Assembly (NCBI RefSeq): GCF_003967355.1
Contig: NZ_BIFH01000022.1
Span: forward strand, 124,001 to 188,000
From: Embleya hyalina
Lineage (GTDB): Bacteria; Actinomycetota; Actinomycetes; Streptomycetales; Streptomycetaceae
DNA length: 64,000 bases
Direction of reading: 5' to 3'
Shown: positions 27,929 through 36,560 of the stretch, one piece after another
Position numbering within the stretch: position 1 is the stretch's first letter
Layout of the letters: every line of letters begins with the position of its first letter
The notes under the pieces: generated by a model
Seen by the model: the letters and a program-made list of their open reading frames with translations, nothing else
Told to the model about the DNA's origin: nothing
Database searches by the model: none
Program-made: the position numbers and the translations under genes

Positions 27929-29455
27929 GTGCGAGAGCGGGTGGTTCGCGCGTTTCGATTCGCGCTCGATCCCACACCGACCCAGCTTCGGGCCTTCCAG
28001 CGACACGCGGGAGCGGCTCGCTGGGCGTTCAACTGGGCCCACGGCCTGAAACTCGCCGCTCAGGAGACACGCCGCGCCGAGATCGCCGAACTCGTGGCGG
28101 CCGGGCACACCCGGGCGTCCGCGGCCAGGGCCGCGACGACGCGCGTGCCCACGAAGGCGCAACTCCAGAAACAGCTCAACGCCCTCAAGGGCGATTCTCG
28201 CGTGCACCTGCCGCCCCCGGACGCCCCCGGTCCGCATCGGCCCTGCCCCTGGTGGCACGAAGTGTCGACCTACGCCTTCCAGTCCGCCTTCGACGACTGC
28301 GACATCGCCTGGCTCAACCGGGCCAAGTCGCTGTCCGGCGAACGCGCCGGCCGCGTCGTGGGGCCGCCCAGGTTCAAGAAGAAGGGCCGTGCCCGCGACG
28401 CGTTCCGGCTGTACGGGAAGAGCCTGCGCCCCGAGGGGTACCGTCGTGTCCTGCTTCCCAAAATCGGTTCGGTGCGACTGCACGAGTCCACCAAGCGGCT
28501 GTCCCGCCTGATCGATCGCGGGCACGCCGTACTCAAGTGCGTGACCGTCTCCCGCGCCGGGAACCGCTGGTACGCCTCGATCCTGGCGGAGGTCGAGCAG
28601 GAAATCCCCGCTCGGCCCACCCGCCGGCAACGCGCGGCCGGCACCGTGGGCGTCGACCTGGGCGTGCGGGCCCTGGCCACCCTCTCCCGACCGCTGGAAC
28701 CCGATCGTCCCGACAGCGACCGCATCCCCCATCCCCGCCTGCTGGAACGCAACCTGGACCGGTTGGCGAAGGCCCAGCGCCGATACGCGCGCACGCGCGC
28801 GGGTTCCAACCGCCGGAGCAGGGCCGCGCGACGCGTCGGCGCGTTGCACGCCCGCATCGCCGAACAACGATCCACCCACCACCACCGGATCACCAAACGA
28901 CTGACGACCACCTTCGCGGTGGTCGGGATCGAGAACCTGGACCTGGTCGCGCTCACCGCCGCCACGGCCGGCGTCGCCGACATCGGCAGCGGGGTCAGGG
29001 CCCGCTTCAACCGGTTGCTCCACGACGCCGCGCTCGGCGAGTTCCGCCGTCAACTCCTGTACAAGGCACGCTGGTACGGCTGTACACCCGTGGTTGTCGA
29101 TCGTGGTACGCCGACCAATCGTGTCTGCTCCTCGTGCGGATGGGAAAACCCACCCCTACGCCCCGGAGCGGACCTGTTCACCTGTCACGCGTGCGATCTC
29201 CGGATCGGCCGGGCCGTCAACAGCGCCCGCAACATCCATCGGATCGCACGGCACACGCACCACGTCGCCCCTGACGGAGGGGAGACGTCAAACGCTCGTG
29301 GAGGGGGCGCGTCCGAGGGCATTCGTGTCCGGGACACGCCCGCGACGAAACGAGAAGGCCCGAACGGGTCACCTCGGCGGGGTAACCCGCCGGCCATCCA
29401 CGGCACGGATGTCGGCGCCGCGTACGTCCTCCGGGAAGATCGGCGGATCCGGTAG
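27929..29455 (+). CDS. tnpB: IS200/IS605-family TnpB, third RuvC aspartate missing
   Basis: 508 aa RNA-guided nuclease-like protein. RuvC-I Asp is D243 in GVDLGVRAL, RuvC-II Glu is E335 in VVGIENLDL, and the C4 zinc finger is CSSCGWENP to CHACD (400-422). At RuvC-III, where the family has DRDxNAAxN, this protein has GRAVNSARN (427-435), so both Asp residues are gone. It may be nuclease-dead or use a shifted acid. No tnpA is nearby. The C-terminal 60 residues overlap the conserved guide-RNA-like region. GTG start with GGAAGGCGGGG upstream. It resembles the second copy at 48.07 kb throughout but with many differences, so they are not recent duplicates. Confidence 0.85.
   Translation: MRERVVRAFRFALDPTPTQLRAFQRHAGAARWAFNWAHGLKLAAQETRRAEIAELVAAGHTRASAARAATTRVPTKAQLQKQLNALKGDSRVHLPPPDAPGPHRPCPWWHEVSTYAFQSAFDDCDIAWLNRAKSLSGERAGRVVGPPRFKKKGRARDAFRLYGKSLRPEGYRRVLLPKIGSVRLHESTKRLSRLIDRGHAVLKCVTVSRAGNRWYASILAEVEQEIPARPTRRQRAAGTVGVDLGVRALATLSRPLEPDRPDSDRIPHPRLLERNLDRLAKAQRRYARTRAGSNRRSRAARRVGALHARIAEQRSTHHHRITKRLTTTFAVVGIENLDLVALTAATAGVADIGSGVRARFNRLLHDAALGEFRRQLLYKARWYGCTPVVVDRGTPTNRVCSSCGWENPPLRPGADLFTCHACDLRIGRAVNSARNIHRIARHTHHVAPDGGETSNARGGGASEGIRVRDTPATKREGPNGSPRRGNPPAIHGTDVGAAYVLREDRRIR
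29262..29393 (+). ncRNA. putative omega/reRNA of TnpB copy 1
   Basis: This stretch at the end of tnpB matches 49409-49541 in blocks: ACGTCGCCCCTGA, AACGCTCGTGGAG, CGAGAAGGCCCG, GGGTCACC. It ends in a 7-bp stem with a GTAA tetraloop (29375-29392). A stem differs in sequence between copies but keeps pairing (GGGCG with CGCCC here; TGGTC with GACCA in copy 2). TnpB guide RNAs are known to lie at this position and overlap the 3' end of the gene. The guide would be the sequence after about 29393. Confidence 0.65.
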
Positions 29456-29803
29456 GGCGAGCGACCACGAGGGTGCCGCGGATCGAACCGGTCCGGGGCG
29501 CCGCGTGTCGTGGGAGGGTCGGTGAATCGGCGATTCCCCGTTCGCCTTCCGGGAAGGTTTCCCGTCGCGCGGACGTGACGCGCGATTCGGTGCGGATGGG
29601 TCGGATCCGACGCTTTCGCGGCTCGGTGGGCCATGGGCGACGGAGTATCGGCGAGTCGGGGGGAAACCGGAGCGGATATCCCGGATACCGGTCCGCGGAG
29701 AATCCGCGTATCGGAGCACCGTGGAAGTGTTGTGCGTGTCACCTGTGGTTTCGGCGGACGGCGTCGTGCGGTCGCTGGATTTCGGAGAAGAAGGATCCTG
29801 ACA

Positions 29804-30151
29804 ATGGCTCGACGCGTGGTCACGCTCTATATCGACGACATCACCGGCGGCGAGGGGGCGGACGTGGTGACGCATACCTTCAGCTTGGACGGCATCGGTT
29901 ACGAGATCGATCTCGGTATCGACAGCTTTCAGGGGCTGTTGGACGTACTGGGGCCGTATTTCGGCGCCGCCCGCAGGATCGGCACGAACACGAACCGGCG
30001 TCGGAACGCCGGGAAGGGGCAGGCCGCCGTCCTGCGGCCCAGCCCGGCGCGGGTACGCGCGTGGGCGAGCACGCACGGCATCGAGGTCAACACCCGGGGT
30101 CGGTTGTCCACCGAGGTGTTGGCGCGGTACGAGGCGACGCACTCGCTGTAG
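29804..30151 (+). CDS. lsr2: Lsr2-family nucleoid-associated protein
   Basis: 115 aa. The N-terminal dimerisation domain starts MARRVVTLYIDDITGG, and the C-terminal DNA-binding domain is VRAWASTHGIEVNTRGRLSTEV, with the RGR AT-hook-like motif that inserts in the minor groove of A+T-rich DNA. AAGGA lies upstream of the ATG. Lsr2 silences foreign A+T-rich genes in actinomycetes. This is probably an accessory paralogue, given its place beside a TnpB gene and 9 kb from an A+T-richer peptidase gene. Confidence 0.92.
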   Translation: MARRVVTLYIDDITGGEGADVVTHTFSLDGIGYEIDLGIDSFQGLLDVLGPYFGAARRIGTNTNRRRNAGKGQAAVLRPSPARVRAWASTHGIEVNTRGRLSTEVLARYEATHSL

Positions 30152-30195
30152 GACGCGGGCCCGACGCCCGACCCGCGGCGATGATCGGATGCCGT

Positions 30196-30229
30196 GTCGC
30201 CCCGGTCACGATGGCGTGACCGGGGCGAC
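30196..30229. terminator. bidirectional terminator
   Basis: A perfect 15-bp stem (GTCGCCCCGGTCACG and complement) with an ATGG loop sits between the convergent lsr2 and thioester-protein genes. One of the strongest hairpins in the window. Confidence 0.75.
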
Positions 30230-30288
30230 GGCTCACCTCATGCCCCGCGCTCGAAGCGTGGCGTGGCCTCTGCGGGCGGCCGGTGTGT

Positions 30289-31452
30289 TCAGGACGCGGG
30301 GGTCTTCGTGGCGCGACGGCGCACCGCGCGGTGGGTCAGGACGGCGCCGAGGCCGACGAGCACGGCGCCTCCGGCGAGGACGGCGGGGGTGTCGACCCCG
30401 CTGCCGCCGGTTTCGGCCAACTCCGGTCCCTTGGCAGGCGTGGGCGGCGTGGGCGGGATCGCGGTGTCGCCCGTGGTTCCGCCGGGGGTGGGTGGCGTTT
30501 GCTTGGCCGTCCAGCCGGCCCTCGCGCTGTCCTCGACCTTGATGTCGCGCTGACCGACCGCGATCACCAGCTGCCCGGGCTTGAGCCCCTTGAAGACGCG
30601 GCCCGCCTCGACGCTCGCCTTGCCGGACACCTCGAGCGTCGCCTCGCCGGCCTCGGTGCCCTCGGGTGGCGCGATCCACACCCGGTCGCCGTCGCCGAGC
30701 CGGCCGGTGACGGTGGCGCCGTCCTTGTCCACGAGCCTGGTGCCGGAGGTGCCGGTCGGCGCGGCGGAGATCGCCTTGCCGGTGGCGCTGGTGGTCACCG
30801 TGAACGGACCGATGCCGGGTTTGTCGGCACGGCTGCCGGTGAGTCTTTCGGGGGTGATCGTCAGGGAGATCTTCGGTTCGGAGCCGTCGTCGGGCTTCGC
30901 GGTCCTGATCAGGTAGTCGTACAGCTTCTTGACGTCCTCGTTCTTCTCCTTGGCGTTGTCGATCTCCGCACCGTCGCTGAAGTGCCAGATCGCGGCCTGG
31001 GTGGCGCCGCCGGCCTCACCGGCGTCCAGGCCCGCGATCCCGGACGCGTCCTTGAGCTGTTGCAGGGTCTTGGTGGGGAAGGAGTTGCCGAGGATCCACT
31101 TGAGCTTGGCCTTGTCGACGGCCGGAACGTCCTTGTCCGCGAGCCAGGTTCCCTCCCAGGAGGACTCCTGGTACCGGTCCGTGACGTCGTGCAGCAGATC
31201 GACGCAGTAGACCTTGATCACCTCTCCGCCGTCGAGCCTGAGGTTCATGTAGCCCATGGGGAGGGTGCGGTTCATCCTCGGGTCCGGTCCCTTGACCGAG
31301 ACCAGGGTGGTCTGGTCGGCCCCGAAACCCTCGAGGGTGCCGCTCACTCCGTCGGCCCGAGCCGTGCCCGCGAAGCCGATCGCACCGGTCACACCTATCG
31401 CGGCGGTCCACGCCGACAGGCGTGCGACGCTCCGTCCGGGTACTCGGAACAT
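30289..31452 (-). CDS. thioester-domain surface protein with LAETG anchor
   Basis: 387 aa. Signal peptide ending near GTARA. A thioester adhesin domain follows, with Cys in KVYCVDLLHD and Gln in GATQAAIWHFSDG; in this family the two side chains form an internal thioester that can bond covalently to host or surface amines. Then come beta-rich segments, a Pro/Thr linker, the sortase motif LAETGGSG, a hydrophobic helix and an Arg-rich tail. Class E sortases of streptomycetes prefer LAXTG. ATG at 31452 with GAGGGGATT upstream. No sortase gene is in the window. Confidence 0.88.
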   Translation of the reverse strand: MFRVPGRSVARLSAWTAAIGVTGAIGFAGTARADGVSGTLEGFGADQTTLVSVKGPDPRMNRTLPMGYMNLRLDGGEVIKVYCVDLLHDVTDRYQESSWEGTWLADKDVPAVDKAKLKWILGNSFPTKTLQQLKDASGIAGLDAGEAGGATQAAIWHFSDGAEIDNAKEKNEDVKKLYDYLIRTAKPDDGSEPKISLTITPERLTGSRADKPGIGPFTVTTSATGKAISAAPTGTSGTRLVDKDGATVTGRLGDGDRVWIAPPEGTEAGEATLEVSGKASVEAGRVFKGLKPGQLVIAVGQRDIKVEDSARAGWTAKQTPPTPGGTTGDTAIPPTPPTPAKGPELAETGGSGVDTPAVLAGGAVLVGLGAVLTHRAVRRRATKTPAS

Positions 31453-31777
31453 GTGGGAATCCCCTCGATGAATGCCGAAACGAAATCGACTCGTGCCGGC
31501 TTCACGCCTCGCGTGGCGGCCCCGAGTGGACAGTGGCTTGATCGTAGGAGATCCCACCCGGGTTTTCGCAAGCCGGGAAGGGATTGGGTTTGCGAAATTC
31601 ACACGAACTGTTTTCTTCGTGTCGAAGAATATGCGGAGGGTCATCGGGAATCGCCGTGCGAAATCGCGGATCGGGTCGACCGATCCGATGCCTCGAGGTT
31701 ATTCACGGATGGAAGAGCGCGATGCGAGTTGTTGTGGAGAACGCTGTGCGTACGGGCCTTTCGCCCGGTGTGGAATT
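31453..31777. other. A+T-richer intergenic region
   Basis: About 325 bases without a supported gene, upstream of the thioester protein. The stretch 31560-31730 is visibly richer in A and T than its surroundings (TTTTCG, GAAATTCACACGAA, GTTTTCTTCG). It probably carries the promoter and may attract Lsr2. Confidence 0.4.
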
Positions 31778-31836
31778 CGTCGTGGACACGGACGGCGGGC
31801 GACGGGGAAGAACACCCGCCGTCCGTGTCCACGACG
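31778..31836 (-). terminator. very long hairpin terminator
   Basis: A perfect 22-bp inverted repeat (31778-31799 with 31815-31836) around a 15-base loop, nine bases beyond the stop of the carboxylate-amine ligase gene on the minus strand. Confidence 0.75.
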
Positions 31837-31845
31837 GTCGTGGGG

Positions 31846-33015
31846 TCAGCCGACCAACGGCGGTTGGAGCAGGTGACGCGGTGTCACGGCCGCGGGGTCG
31901 CGGCCACCGGTGGTCGGCGCGTCGGAGCCGACCGGGCGAAACGTCCTCGTCCGGGAGATGAGCAGATCGACCGCGTGTCGAGGGTCGGCGGCGCTGCGGC
32001 GGATGTCGTGCGCGCCGCCGCCTTGGGCGAGCAGGTCCGCGGTGGCCTGCCGGACGAATGCGAGGTCGCCGGCGGCGGAGAGTTCGGGTGCCAGGTCCTC
32101 GACGAGTCTCCACACCGTGGTGCGCGCGGATTCGGCGGTCATCGTCGTCGGATCGACCAGGAGTCCGTCGAGTCCCGAACGTGCGGCACGCCAGGTGGCC
32201 GCTCGCAGCCACACCTCCGGACAGCTCGGCATGGTCCGGTCGTTCGCCGCCGCGGCGACGCCCCTATGGACCAACGCGCGGAAGACGGCGGCGATCAGCA
32301 CCGAGGTGTTCACGTCCGGACAGGCGTCACAGATGCGCATCTCGATGGTGGGCGCGTGCGCGGACAACCGCAGGTCCTGGTAGTACATGCCGGTGTCGGT
32401 GATCACCCCCGACCGCACGAGGCCCTCGACCAGGGCGTCGTACTCACGGGCGGAGCGAAATCCGGTGGCCGGGCCCGCCGAGGGCCATCGTTGCCACACC
32501 ATGTTGCGCCAGCTCGCGTAGCCGGTGTCCTGTCCGAGCCAGTAGGGCGAACTCGCGGACAGGGCGAGCAGCGTGGGCAGATGCGGGGAGATCCAGGCCA
32601 TGGCGCGGGCGGCGATGTCGCGGTCGTCGACCTGGACGTGTACGTGCAGACCGCAGATGACCTGCTCCCTGGCGACCCGGGCGTAGTCGCGGGCGATGGC
32701 GACGTATCGCTCGCCGGCGCTCTGCGGCGCGTCGTCCAGGTGCGCGATGGGCGCGGTGCCCGAGGCGATGACCGCCACGCCGGCGCGTTCGGCGGCGTCG
32801 GCCAGGAGTGTGCGCGAGGCGACGAGGTCGGCGTGGAGGTCGGACAGGTTCGCGTGCGGACGGCTGTTCGTCTCGATGCAGGTTTCCTTGGCCTCACGGG
32901 TGAATACGGCCGCCGGAAGCTCGGCGAGCAGTTCCGTCGCGGCCGGGCTCAGGCGTCGAGTCCGTCGGTCCACGATGTGGAACTCCTCTTCGACGCCCAC
33001 GGTCTGAATCGACAT
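31846..33015 (-). CDS. glutamate-cysteine ligase-like carboxylate-amine ligase (YbdK/GCS2)
   Basis: 389 aa. The start MSIQTVGVEEEFHIVD carries the GVEEE motif of GCS2-type ligases, followed by CIETNSRPHANLSDL, CGLHVHVQVDD (metal/ATP-binding His pair) and the APTIEMRICDACPDV block. These ATP-dependent enzymes join an amino-acid carboxylate to an amine; some make gamma-glutamylcysteine, in mycobacteria for ergothioneine. The substrate here is uncertain because no pathway partner is adjacent. ATG at 33015 with AAGGGAACAG upstream. A small gene upstream reads into its 5' end. Confidence 0.88.
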   Translation of the reverse strand: MSIQTVGVEEEFHIVDRRTRRLSPAATELLAELPAAVFTREAKETCIETNSRPHANLSDLHADLVASRTLLADAAERAGVAVIASGTAPIAHLDDAPQSAGERYVAIARDYARVAREQVICGLHVHVQVDDRDIAARAMAWISPHLPTLLALSASSPYWLGQDTGYASWRNMVWQRWPSAGPATGFRSAREYDALVEGLVRSGVITDTGMYYQDLRLSAHAPTIEMRICDACPDVNTSVLIAAVFRALVHRGVAAAANDRTMPSCPEVWLRAATWRAARSGLDGLLVDPTTMTAESARTTVWRLVEDLAPELSAAGDLAFVRQATADLLAQGGGAHDIRRSAADPRHAVDLLISRTRTFRPVGSDAPTTGGRDPAAVTPRHLLQPPLVG

Positions 33016-33325
33016 CTGTTCCCTTGGGTCTTTCTCGGGCCGGATCGAGGGGACTCGAGGTCGGCGCCGGAGCGGGCTCGATGGGTGGGTCGCCGAACGT
33101 CGTCGTCTCGTCGACGGAGCACGCGACGAGTGCGACCGTGCCGTCGTGGTGGTGCGGATGGGGCACGGCCCGGACGGCGTCCCACACGACGGTGGCCTCG
33201 ACCGGCGCCTCCACGACGTGTCCCGCCGTGTCGGGGTGCGTGACCACCGGTAGGCGCGCGTGGTCGGGCGGGGCGAACCCGGTCGCCGACGCCAACCACT
33301 CCCGGGACGTCGACGGGCGTGTCAC
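32894..33325 (-). CDS. small hypothetical protein overlapping the ligase gene
   Basis: 143 aa from a GTG at 33325 with GAGG just upstream. From the start to about 33030 nearly every third codon position is G or C, which supports real coding; WLASATGFAPPDHARLPVV and VVWDAVRAVPHPHHHDGT are typical stretches. The last 40 residues run out of frame through the first 122 bases of the ligase gene and look arbitrary, so the original stop may have been lost. Function unknown. The 130 bases before it hold nothing I recognise. Confidence 0.5.
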   Translation of the reverse strand: MTRPSTSREWLASATGFAPPDHARLPVVTHPDTAGHVVEAPVEATVVWDAVRAVPHPHHHDGTVALVACSVDETTTFGDPPIEPAPAPTSSPLDPARERPKGTDVDSDRGRRRGVPHRGPTDSTPEPGRDGTARRASGGRIHP

Positions 33326-33495
33326 GGCACCTCGAACCCTTCGACGAATCCCGGACAACGACATCGGCGACCCGGCACCGTCCGCGTGCGAGCGCCGTCA
33401 CAGCGTCGTGGCCCGGCCCGGGGGCGGTATAGGAAATTCCCGTCAAACGCCGGTGTCCGGACGTAGCGGCGGAACTCACCCTCCGCTCGCACCTT

Positions 33496-34278
33496 CTACG
33501 CACCCCGGCTCATCGGGACATGCCGGCGGGTGCGGAACACGGAACCACCCCGAAGCGCGGCGATACGCCGTGCGTGGTGGGCGCGGAGCGCGTCGCGCCG
33601 GTCCGAGTAGTCGGGCTGCGCGGTGGTCTGGTCCGGCCAACGGCGGTACCCGTACACGGGAGTTCGGGCCAGGTAGTGGCACTCGAAGTGTTCGCCGAGG
33701 GTGAGCATCAGGGCGGTGTCCTCGGACACCGGCAGCGCCGGCCATCCACCGACATGGTGGACCGCGTCGGTCTCGGCCACGACGGCGGCTCCGCAGAAGG
33801 GAGGGAATCCGAGTTCCCGGTACCGGTCGTAGATCGCGCCGCGGGCCTGCCGCCCGGGCTTCAGATAATCCGGGAACGCCACCATGCGGTCACCGACCAG
33901 ATCGACCGTCAATCCCGCACCCCATACGGCGTCGTCGTTCGACACCGCCGTGAACAACGCGTCCAGCCCGCCCGGAAGCCACACGTCGTCGGCGTCGAGG
34001 GTGGCCAGCCACGGTGTCGTCACCTGACCCAGGGCCACTGTTCGGGCCACCGCCGCACAGCTGGGACGGCCGGTGGCCATCACCCTGATTCCCGTCAGTG
34101 ACGGCTCTTCCACACGCGCCACGATCTCCAGGAGTTCCCGGGGGATGGTCGCGCCGTCGTAGGAGACGATCCATTCCATCGGTGTCCGTTGCCGACCCAG
34201 GGAGCGCCCGGCTTCGGCCAGGAATGGGATCGCCCCGTCGTGCACCGGAGTGATGACCGTGAGATCTGCGCCTGCCAT
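33496..34278 (-). CDS. family 2 glycosyltransferase
   Basis: 260 aa with a GT-A fold. The N-terminus LTVITPVHDG is the nucleotide-sugar-binding strand, TTPWLATLDADDVW carries the DxD metal-binding motif, and WPALPVSEDTALMLTLGEHF carries the catalytic ED. It transfers a sugar from a nucleotide donor; acceptor unknown. ATG at 34278 is chosen with AAAGGG ten bases upstream; an ATG at 34299 is possible. It has no membrane segment. It is not in an obvious polysaccharide cluster. Confidence 0.85.
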   Translation of the reverse strand: MAGADLTVITPVHDGAIPFLAEAGRSLGRQRTPMEWIVSYDGATIPRELLEIVARVEEPSLTGIRVMATGRPSCAAVARTVALGQVTTPWLATLDADDVWLPGGLDALFTAVSNDDAVWGAGLTVDLVGDRMVAFPDYLKPGRQARGAIYDRYRELGFPPFCGAAVVAETDAVHHVGGWPALPVSEDTALMLTLGEHFECHYLARTPVYGYRRWPDQTTAQPDYSDRRDALRAHHARRIAALRGGSVFRTRRHVPMSRGA

Positions 34279-34480
34279 CCTCGAACTTGCCCTTTCCATC
34301 GCCGAATCGCCGCACGTCGAGCCACCGGTCGGCGACCGTGCCGACCGGATCGTGACGTGCACAACGTGCTCGGGGCGTCGTCGGGGCGATAGGAAATAGC
34401 CGTCCGGGCGACCCCTGTGACGGATCGGGCGCCGTCGGGGCGGGAAGGTCGCGCGCCTCGATGTGTCCGTCCGGACGTCG

Positions 34481-35131
34481 TCACGGTCGAGGTCGAACGG
34501 TGTGCCGCGCTTGGGGGTGGGTGGTGTTGTCGGACGGTGTGGGGGAGGGGTCGTGCGGTGGTGACGTCGTCGGGTGGGTCGAGGACGGGGGAGCGGAGGA
34601 GGGGAGGGGGGTCCGCGAGGGTGGGGCCGACGTCGACGGTGATCGAGGGGTTCGGGAGCGAGTGTGCGCAGGGCCGGGGGTGGGGGCGACCGTCGGAGGA
34701 GGTGAGGACGATCCGCGTGGTGTGGGGGTGCCGCCGGTCTTCCGGGGCGTGGCCGGTTTCCGGGTGGCCCGGGGGGTGGCCGCGGCGCGCGGCGTGCCCG
34801 GGGCGGTCGCGGAGGGCACGGATGACGAGTGAGTCGTGCTCGGCGGCCGGGTCGGGGTGAGGGCGGATGGTTTCGCCGTGGTCGTGGACCCCGTGGGTGA
34901 CGGGGTGCGTTCGGGCGCGGTGACGGTGGTGGTGTCGCTTGCTCCCGTGCGGTCCGCTCGATACGGCCGGGTGTGCGCGACGACCGCGCCGGTGACCGAT
35001 ACGGCGACGAGGATCGCCAAGGCGGCGAGCAGGGGCTTGGGGACGAGGGGCGAGCGGCGGTGTCTGCCGCGAGGGCGGGCGTGGTCCAGGCCAGGGAGGC
35101 GCAGGTGTCGGCGGCGCTTGTGCCGGGGCAC
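34481..35131 (-). CDS. membrane-anchored Thr/Pro/Ser-rich protein
   Basis: About 216 aa. An Arg/His-rich cytosolic start is followed by one membrane helix (LLAALAILVAVSVTGAVVA), then 150 residues made almost only of Thr, Pro, Ser and Ala. This is typical of an extracytoplasmic stalk that may be O-mannosylated. GTG at 35131 has AGGAG eight bases upstream; GTG at 35137 is also open. The low complexity gives little to assign a function. Confidence 0.55.
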   Translation of the reverse strand: MPRHKRRRHLRLPGLDHARPRGRHRRSPLVPKPLLAALAILVAVSVTGAVVAHTRPYRADRTGASDTTTVTAPERTPSPTGSTTTAKPSALTPTRPPSTTHSSSVPSATAPGTPRAAATPRATRKPATPRKTGGTPTPRGSSSPPPTVAPTPGPAHTRSRTPRSPSTSAPPSRTPLPSSAPPSSTHPTTSPPHDPSPTPSDNTTHPQARHTVRPRP

Positions 35132-35288
35132 GGGCACGTCTCCTCTCCCGGTTCGGACGGTGGACGATGTCGACTGGCCGCGTCACCTCCACCGAAAGCT
35201 CCCGATGGGACGAATATGGGCATCTCAGGCAACGATCGGCGTTGCGCATCCGTGGGGATCGGAAAAATACGACCGAAGGCGTGCCGTC

Positions 35289-35546
35289 TCATCGGGACAC
35301 GGCGCGAGGTCCCCTGGGTCGGATGACCTCCCCGTCGCGCAGGAGCTCCCCGCCCCACACACCGCGGGGCTCGTTGCGTGCCAGCGCCTCGGTCAGGCAG
35401 GACCTGCGAAGCGGGCAGTGGCGGCACACCCTCTTGGCCTTCTCGATGCCGCGGGCCGATTCGTCGAAGAAGACTTCGGGATCACACGTGCGGCATGGGA
35501 TGGAGGCACCGATGCGTCGAATGTGGTCGTGCAGGCTCAGTCCCAT
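35289..35546 (-). CDS. WhiB-family iron-sulfur regulator
   Basis: 85 aa. Four cysteines in WhiB order: PCRTCDPEVFF, then KRVCRHCPLRRSCL, to hold a 4Fe-4S cluster. The G[VI]WGG turn is present as RGVWGGEL, followed by a basic C-terminus for DNA contact. WhiB proteins bind sigma factors and control development, redox response or resistance. It is short but complete and has no co-directional partner close by. Confidence 0.9.
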   Translation of the reverse strand: MGLSLHDHIRRIGASIPCRTCDPEVFFDESARGIEKAKRVCRHCPLRRSCLTEALARNEPRGVWGGELLRDGEVIRPRGPRAVSR

Positions 35547-35893
35547 GGCTGTCTCCGCAGGTGGTGTCTCGCGGCGGACACGGCGTCACCCCCCACCGAT
35601 GGTCGCCGGCCCGACGGGGCTCGGCTCGACGCGTCCGGTGTCGCACCGTGAGTGCCAAGATTTCCGGCCGTGCGGCGCGGCGCGATTGTAGGAAGCCGCC
35701 ACATCACGGCCGCGATCACTCCTTCGTCCCTTCGACGGCGATCACCGAAATACCCGATATTGGCCACTTGGGTCATGTATCGCCAACGGCATGAGCGCAG
35801 GATCGTCGCAGAGTCCGTCGCGTGCTCGGGGCGAGGACGGGTTCGGGATCGGCCGGCTACGGGGCCGACCGGCGGCAGACCCGGGAGACGATC
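35547..35893. other. divergent promoter region
   Basis: About 350 bases between the divergent whiB and anti-sigma genes. No gene is supported. It must hold both promoters; I cannot place the boxes with confidence. Confidence 0.4.
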
Positions 35894-36391
35894 ATGACGA
35901 CCATCCGAGCACACACCTACATGTTCACCATCCCCTCGCTGGGGTGCCGCGTCGCGGGTGCCCGGCAGACGGTGCTGACCGTGTTCGCCCGCTGGGGCGT
36001 CCCGGTGCGGTCCGAGACCGGCGAATCGATCCGTCTCGTAGCCTCCGAGCTGATCACCAACGCCGTCGAGCACGCCGGCCGGGTCACCCCGGACATCGCC
36101 ATCGTGCTCCAGGAGCGCGACGACGGAACGCTGCGCCTGGGAGTCCGCGACCGCCATCCCGGGCGACCGCGCCTGCGTGCCCGAACCCGGGCGGGACTGC
36201 CGACGAGCGGGCGGGGACTGGCGATCGTGCGGGCCGTACTCGCCGAGGTCGGCGGCCGAAGCCGCGTCGAACGTCACCAGGACGGCGGCAAGACGGTGTG
36301 GGCGGAGATTCCTCCCGAGGCGACGCGAGCCGAGTCGGACACGGACGCGCGCATCGAGAGCCGACCCACGTCCTGCGCCGCCATCGCGTGA
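35894..36391 (+). CDS. RsbW-like anti-sigma factor / GHKL ATPase
   Basis: 165 aa. It has the N box ELITNAVEHA, the G1-like GVRDRHP and the G2 GRGLAIV of histidine-kinase-type ATPases, but no kinase dimerisation domain. Such single-domain proteins phosphorylate anti-anti-sigma factors and bind sigma factors; dozens exist per streptomycete. ATG at 35894 with GGGAG upstream. No sigma factor or antagonist is adjacent, so the partner is unknown. Confidence 0.88.
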   Translation: MTTIRAHTYMFTIPSLGCRVAGARQTVLTVFARWGVPVRSETGESIRLVASELITNAVEHAGRVTPDIAIVLQERDDGTLRLGVRDRHPGRPRLRARTRAGLPTSGRGLAIVRAVLAEVGGRSRVERHQDGGKTVWAEIPPEATRAESDTDARIESRPTSCAAIA

Positions 36392-36560
36392 GCCGGTGGC
36401 GCGTACGCCGAACCCACGGGATCGGGCACCCACTTCGGCTTGGCGCCACCCCTCGAAACGCTGGGGCTGTCGTGTTCTTCCATGTGGGGATGTCCGGCGC
36501 GCGACGACACTGACCCGCGAGCACGCGAACCGCTCGAAGGCGGGGAGGGTCACTGTCGTC

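Noticed and set aside
26429-29053. 874-residue minus-strand open frame
   Set aside because: It is antisense to the HTH gene and tnpB, a common artefact at high G+C; the plus-strand genes have clear motifs.
36177-36560. Upstream extension of the response regulator
   Set aside because: The frame is open, but it overlaps the anti-sigma gene and is Arg-rich; the receiver domain starts exactly at the ATG at 36561.
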